Under the pieces are notes generated by a model. The model saw only the letters and a program-made list of their open reading frames with translations, had not been told where the DNA came from and ran no database searches. Positions 6,982 through 7,851 of a stretch of 7,851 nucleotides of DNA are shown piece by piece. Position numbers and translations under genes: made by a program. The stretch is from assembly GCA_021296055.1 (NCBI GenBank), contig JAGWBE010000039.1:3562-11412 (forward strand), read 5' to 3'. The number at the start of each line of letters is the position of its first letter. Position 1 is the first letter of the stretch. The DNA comes from Dehalococcoidia bacterium. Its GTDB lineage: Bacteria; Chloroflexota; Dehalococcoidia; Lucifugimonadales; Australimonadaceae.

Positions 6982-7487
6982 TTCGCGCGCTCCTCCGGTG
7001 GCGCGACGCGCCCTTGCAGCATCTCGAAGATGGAGTCCAACTCGCGCTCCAACGCGGCGGCCACCCGGCGCGAGCCGGAGAGCGGCGCAACGCGGGAGGG
7101 GAAGGAGCCGAGGCGCTCGACCATGTGCAGCACCGTTTCCACCCCCGCGAGATTCAGGCGCAGCTCATCCACCAGGTGCTTGATGATGCGCAGGCGCGTG
7201 ATGTCGGTGTTGGAATAGAGGCGCAGCATGCCGACCGTGCGCGAGGGGCGCACCAACCCCGCCCGCTCGTACTTGCGCAGCGTCTGCGGATGCATCGAGA
7301 GCATCTTCGCGGCGACGCTGATGATGTACAGCCCCTCCGGTTCGCCGGACGGCTCGGGGGCGTTCTCCTGCTCCTGCGGCTGCCGGGGGGCGGCGCGGCG
7401 CGCGAGGGGCGCCTCCCGCCGTTGAAAGGCCTGCTCGAACAGGTATTGGGTTTGCCGCGAGGCGTCGGTTGCTTTCGGATCGCGCAT
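6978..7487 (-). CDS. hspR: HspR, MerR-family heat-shock repressor
   Basis: This DNA-binding regulator, in actinobacteria, represses the dnaK operon and uses DnaK as co-repressor. Read from the ATG at 7487 it has 169 residues. A MerR helix-turn-helix runs from YIISVAAKMLSMHPQTLRKY through ERAGLVRP (54-81). RTVGMLRLYSNTDITRLR and NLAGVETVLHMVERL follow, all strongly HspR-like (the HPQTLR and NLAG blocks). There is no Cys or effector domain of the metal- or drug-sensing type, and a C-terminal helix ends the protein. The frame is open to another ATG at 7547, but that codon lies inside the predicted -10 box (TATGCT, 7548-7543) of its own promoter, so 7487 is preferred; no Shine-Dalgarno precedes it. 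About 52 residues rich in Arg, Gln, Glu and Pro precede the HTH, long for this family. It is the first gene of the operon, with a 4-bp overlap into grpE. Confidence 0.93.
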   Translation of the reverse strand: MRDPKATDASRQTQYLFEQAFQRREAPLARRAAPRQPQEQENAPEPSGEPEGLYIISVAAKMLSMHPQTLRKYERAGLVRPSRTVGMLRLYSNTDITRLRIIKHLVDELRLNLAGVETVLHMVERLGSFPSRVAPLSGSRRVAAALERELDSIFEMLQGRVAPPEERAK

Positions 7488-7501
7488 AGGGTTGTCAAAG
7501 G

Positions 7502-7527
7502 ACGCTACATCGACATAGATGTAACGT
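7502..7527 (-). promoter_or_regulatory. Hairpin in the predicted hspR leader
   Basis: Read on the - strand, ACGTTACATC-N6-GATGTAGCGT forms ten consecutive base pairs in RNA, one of them a G-U wobble, with a six-base UAUGUC loop. As DNA the dyad is nine of ten. It lies about 9 nt after the predicted start of transcription and ends 14 nt before the hspR ATG. It may stabilise the mRNA, control translation, or be a DNA operator. The sequence alone does not decide. Confidence 0.5.
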
Positions 7528-7534
7528 AGTCCGC

Positions 7535-7563
7535 TTGACAATAGCATAGCCTATTGATATAGT
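7535..7563 (+). promoter_or_regulatory. Sigma70-type promoter for the zinc-ribbon gene
   Basis: TTGACA (7535-7540), a 17-bp spacer and TATAGT (7558-7563) give eleven of twelve consensus bases. TG at 7555-7556 provides an extended -10. The predicted start is near 7570, leaving a leader of about 80 nt to the ATG at 7653. The AT-rich stretch stands out sharply from its GC-rich surroundings. Confidence 0.75.
7539..7556. promoter_or_regulatory. Inverted repeat CAATAG-N6-CTATTG within the overlapping promoters
   Basis: This 18-bp dyad has perfect 6-bp arms and a CATAGC spacer. It covers the -10 of the hspR promoter and most of the spacer of the opposing promoter. A protein bound here would block both promoters, which makes it a candidate operator. 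No known box matches it by eye. Confidence 0.35.
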
Positions 7564-7572
7564 GCGTGTCAA
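7543..7572 (-). promoter_or_regulatory. Sigma70-type promoter for hspR-grpE-dnaK
   Basis: On the - strand a consensus TTGACA (7572-7567) is followed after 18 bp by TATGCT (7548-7543, four of six). The predicted start is near 7536, giving a leader of about 49 nt to the ATG at 7487. It interlocks with the + strand promoter, so two polymerases could not occupy both at once. No CIRCE element (the HrcA operator) is seen nearby. Confidence 0.6.
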
Positions 7573-7589
7573 GATAAGTCATACGAGAG

Positions 7590-7637
7590 AGGCGCGGGAA
7601 GCGCCTGCGGGGCGGGAAGGAGCCCGCTCCGCCGCAG
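7590..7637 (+). other. Potential stem-loops in the leader of the zinc-ribbon gene
   Basis: AGGCGC/GCGCCT (7590-7595 with 7601-7606) can form a 6-bp hairpin. CTGCGG/CCGCAG (7605-7610 with 7632-7637) plus GGCGGG/CCCGCT (7611-7616 with 7623-7628) can form a longer stem with a 3-nt bulge and an AAGGAG loop. The two share 7605-7606, so they partly compete. The longer stem ends 1 nt before the Shine-Dalgarno. High GC content makes chance pairing likely. Confidence 0.3.
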
Positions 7638-7652
7638 CAAGGAGGCGACGCG

Positions 7653-7841
7653 ATGACCATCCTGCTCCGGGCCTGCCCCAGGTGCGCCGGCGACCTGCAC
7701 GCCGCCGCCGACATCTACGGGCCCTACAACAAGTGCGTGCAGTGCGGCTACACCTACGACCTGCCGACGCGCCCGCCCGTCGCGCTGGCGCCCGAGGCGG
7801 CCGAGCAGCTCGCCAACAGGCCCGTCCCCAAGGCGGCCTAA
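7653..7841 (+). CDS. Small zinc-ribbon protein of unknown function
   Basis: This 62-residue cytosolic protein has a strong ribosome binding site, AAGGAGG at 7639-7645, 7 nt before the ATG. Two CxxC knuckles, CPRC (8-11) and CVQCGY (28-33), are 16 residues apart, the layout of a rubredoxin- or zinc-ribbon-type metal site. IYGPYNK precedes the second knuckle. The last 25 or so residues are Pro/Ala-rich with no clear fold. There is no signal peptide or membrane segment. It is transcribed divergently from the heat-shock operon from an overlapping promoter, which suggests co-regulation. I do not recognise a named family. A nucleic-acid- or protein-binding zinc finger is the general expectation, and the specific role is unknown. 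Confidence 0.85.
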   Translation: MTILLRACPRCAGDLHAAADIYGPYNKCVQCGYTYDLPTRPPVALAPEAAEQLANRPVPKAA

Positions 7842-7851
7842 CCTCGAGCGC

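Larger units (their letters stand above)
7534..7573. promoter_or_regulatory. Inverted repeat CTTGACA-N26-TGTCAAG, candidate HspR-controlled operator
   Basis: The arms 7534-7540 and 7567-7573 are perfect 7-bp inverted repeats. They resemble the arms of the actinobacterial HspR box (CTTGAGT-N7-ACTCAAG) in sequence and orientation, but the spacer is 26 rather than 7. Each arm also contains a consensus -35 hexamer of one of the two divergent promoters, so the symmetry may simply reflect the promoters. Another arm-like sequence, TTGTCAAAG, occurs at 7492-7500. Confidence 0.35.

Noticed and set aside
4588..7218. An 876-codon open frame on the + strand opposite dnaK, grpE and part of hspR
   Set aside because: It is in exact codon register opposite dnaK and grpE. 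Stops there would require TTA, CTA or TCA codons in those genes, which are avoided at high GC. The product is Arg/Val/His/Leu-rich with no domain, so it is a shadow.
7488..7652. CIRCE element, CRISPR repeats, or mobile-element ends in the only sizeable gene-free stretch
   Set aside because: No TTAGCACTC-N9-GAGTGCTAA-like sequence, spaced direct repeats or terminal inverted repeats with target duplications are present. The region is explained by promoters, dyads and leaders.

Overview
The window is 7.85 kb of gene-dense, GC-rich bacterial chromosome with six recognisable genes, a tail of a seventh and a compact regulatory region. The protein set (HspR-type regulator, MrfA-like helicase, bacterial OGG1-type glycosylase, AcuC-type deacetylase, a tiny zinc-ribbon protein) and the composition would fit a Chloroflexota-like organism. 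That placement is inference from gene content only; an actinobacterium or another high-GC lineage is not excluded.

Positions 1-3259 (+ strand) look like a DNA-repair transcription unit. The last codons of an unrecognised gene overlap the start of an MrfA/YprA-type DEAH helicase, which is followed 50 bp after its stop by an OGG1-type 8-oxoguanine DNA glycosylase (17 bp if an alternative ATG is used). The helicase is broken as given: its frame changes near 409-410, and the codons expected for helicase motif Ia are missing there. A class I histone-deacetylase-like gene (acuC type) follows at 3301-4446 and may have its own promoter.

Positions 4447-4500 separate convergent genes and hold an 18-bp perfect GC-rich palindrome, probably a terminator. 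From 7487 down to 4501 on the - strand lies a heat-shock operon in the order hspR-grpE-dnaK. HspR is known in actinobacteria as a repressor that uses DnaK as co-repressor, so this layout implies a feedback loop in one transcript. No dnaJ follows dnaK, because dnaK runs into the convergent acuC gene.

Positions 7488-7652 are the most interesting non-coding part. Two near-consensus sigma70-type promoters face outward and overlap each other: TTGACA-N17-TATAGT on + and TTGACA-N18-TATGCT on -. Their -35 boxes form a CTTGACA/TGTCAAG inverted repeat. A second dyad (CAATAG-N6-CTATTG) sits inside the overlap, and a 10-bp hairpin lies in the predicted hspR leader. The + promoter drives a 62-residue CxxC...CxxC zinc-ribbon protein at 7653-7841, which may therefore share heat-shock control with the chaperone operon.
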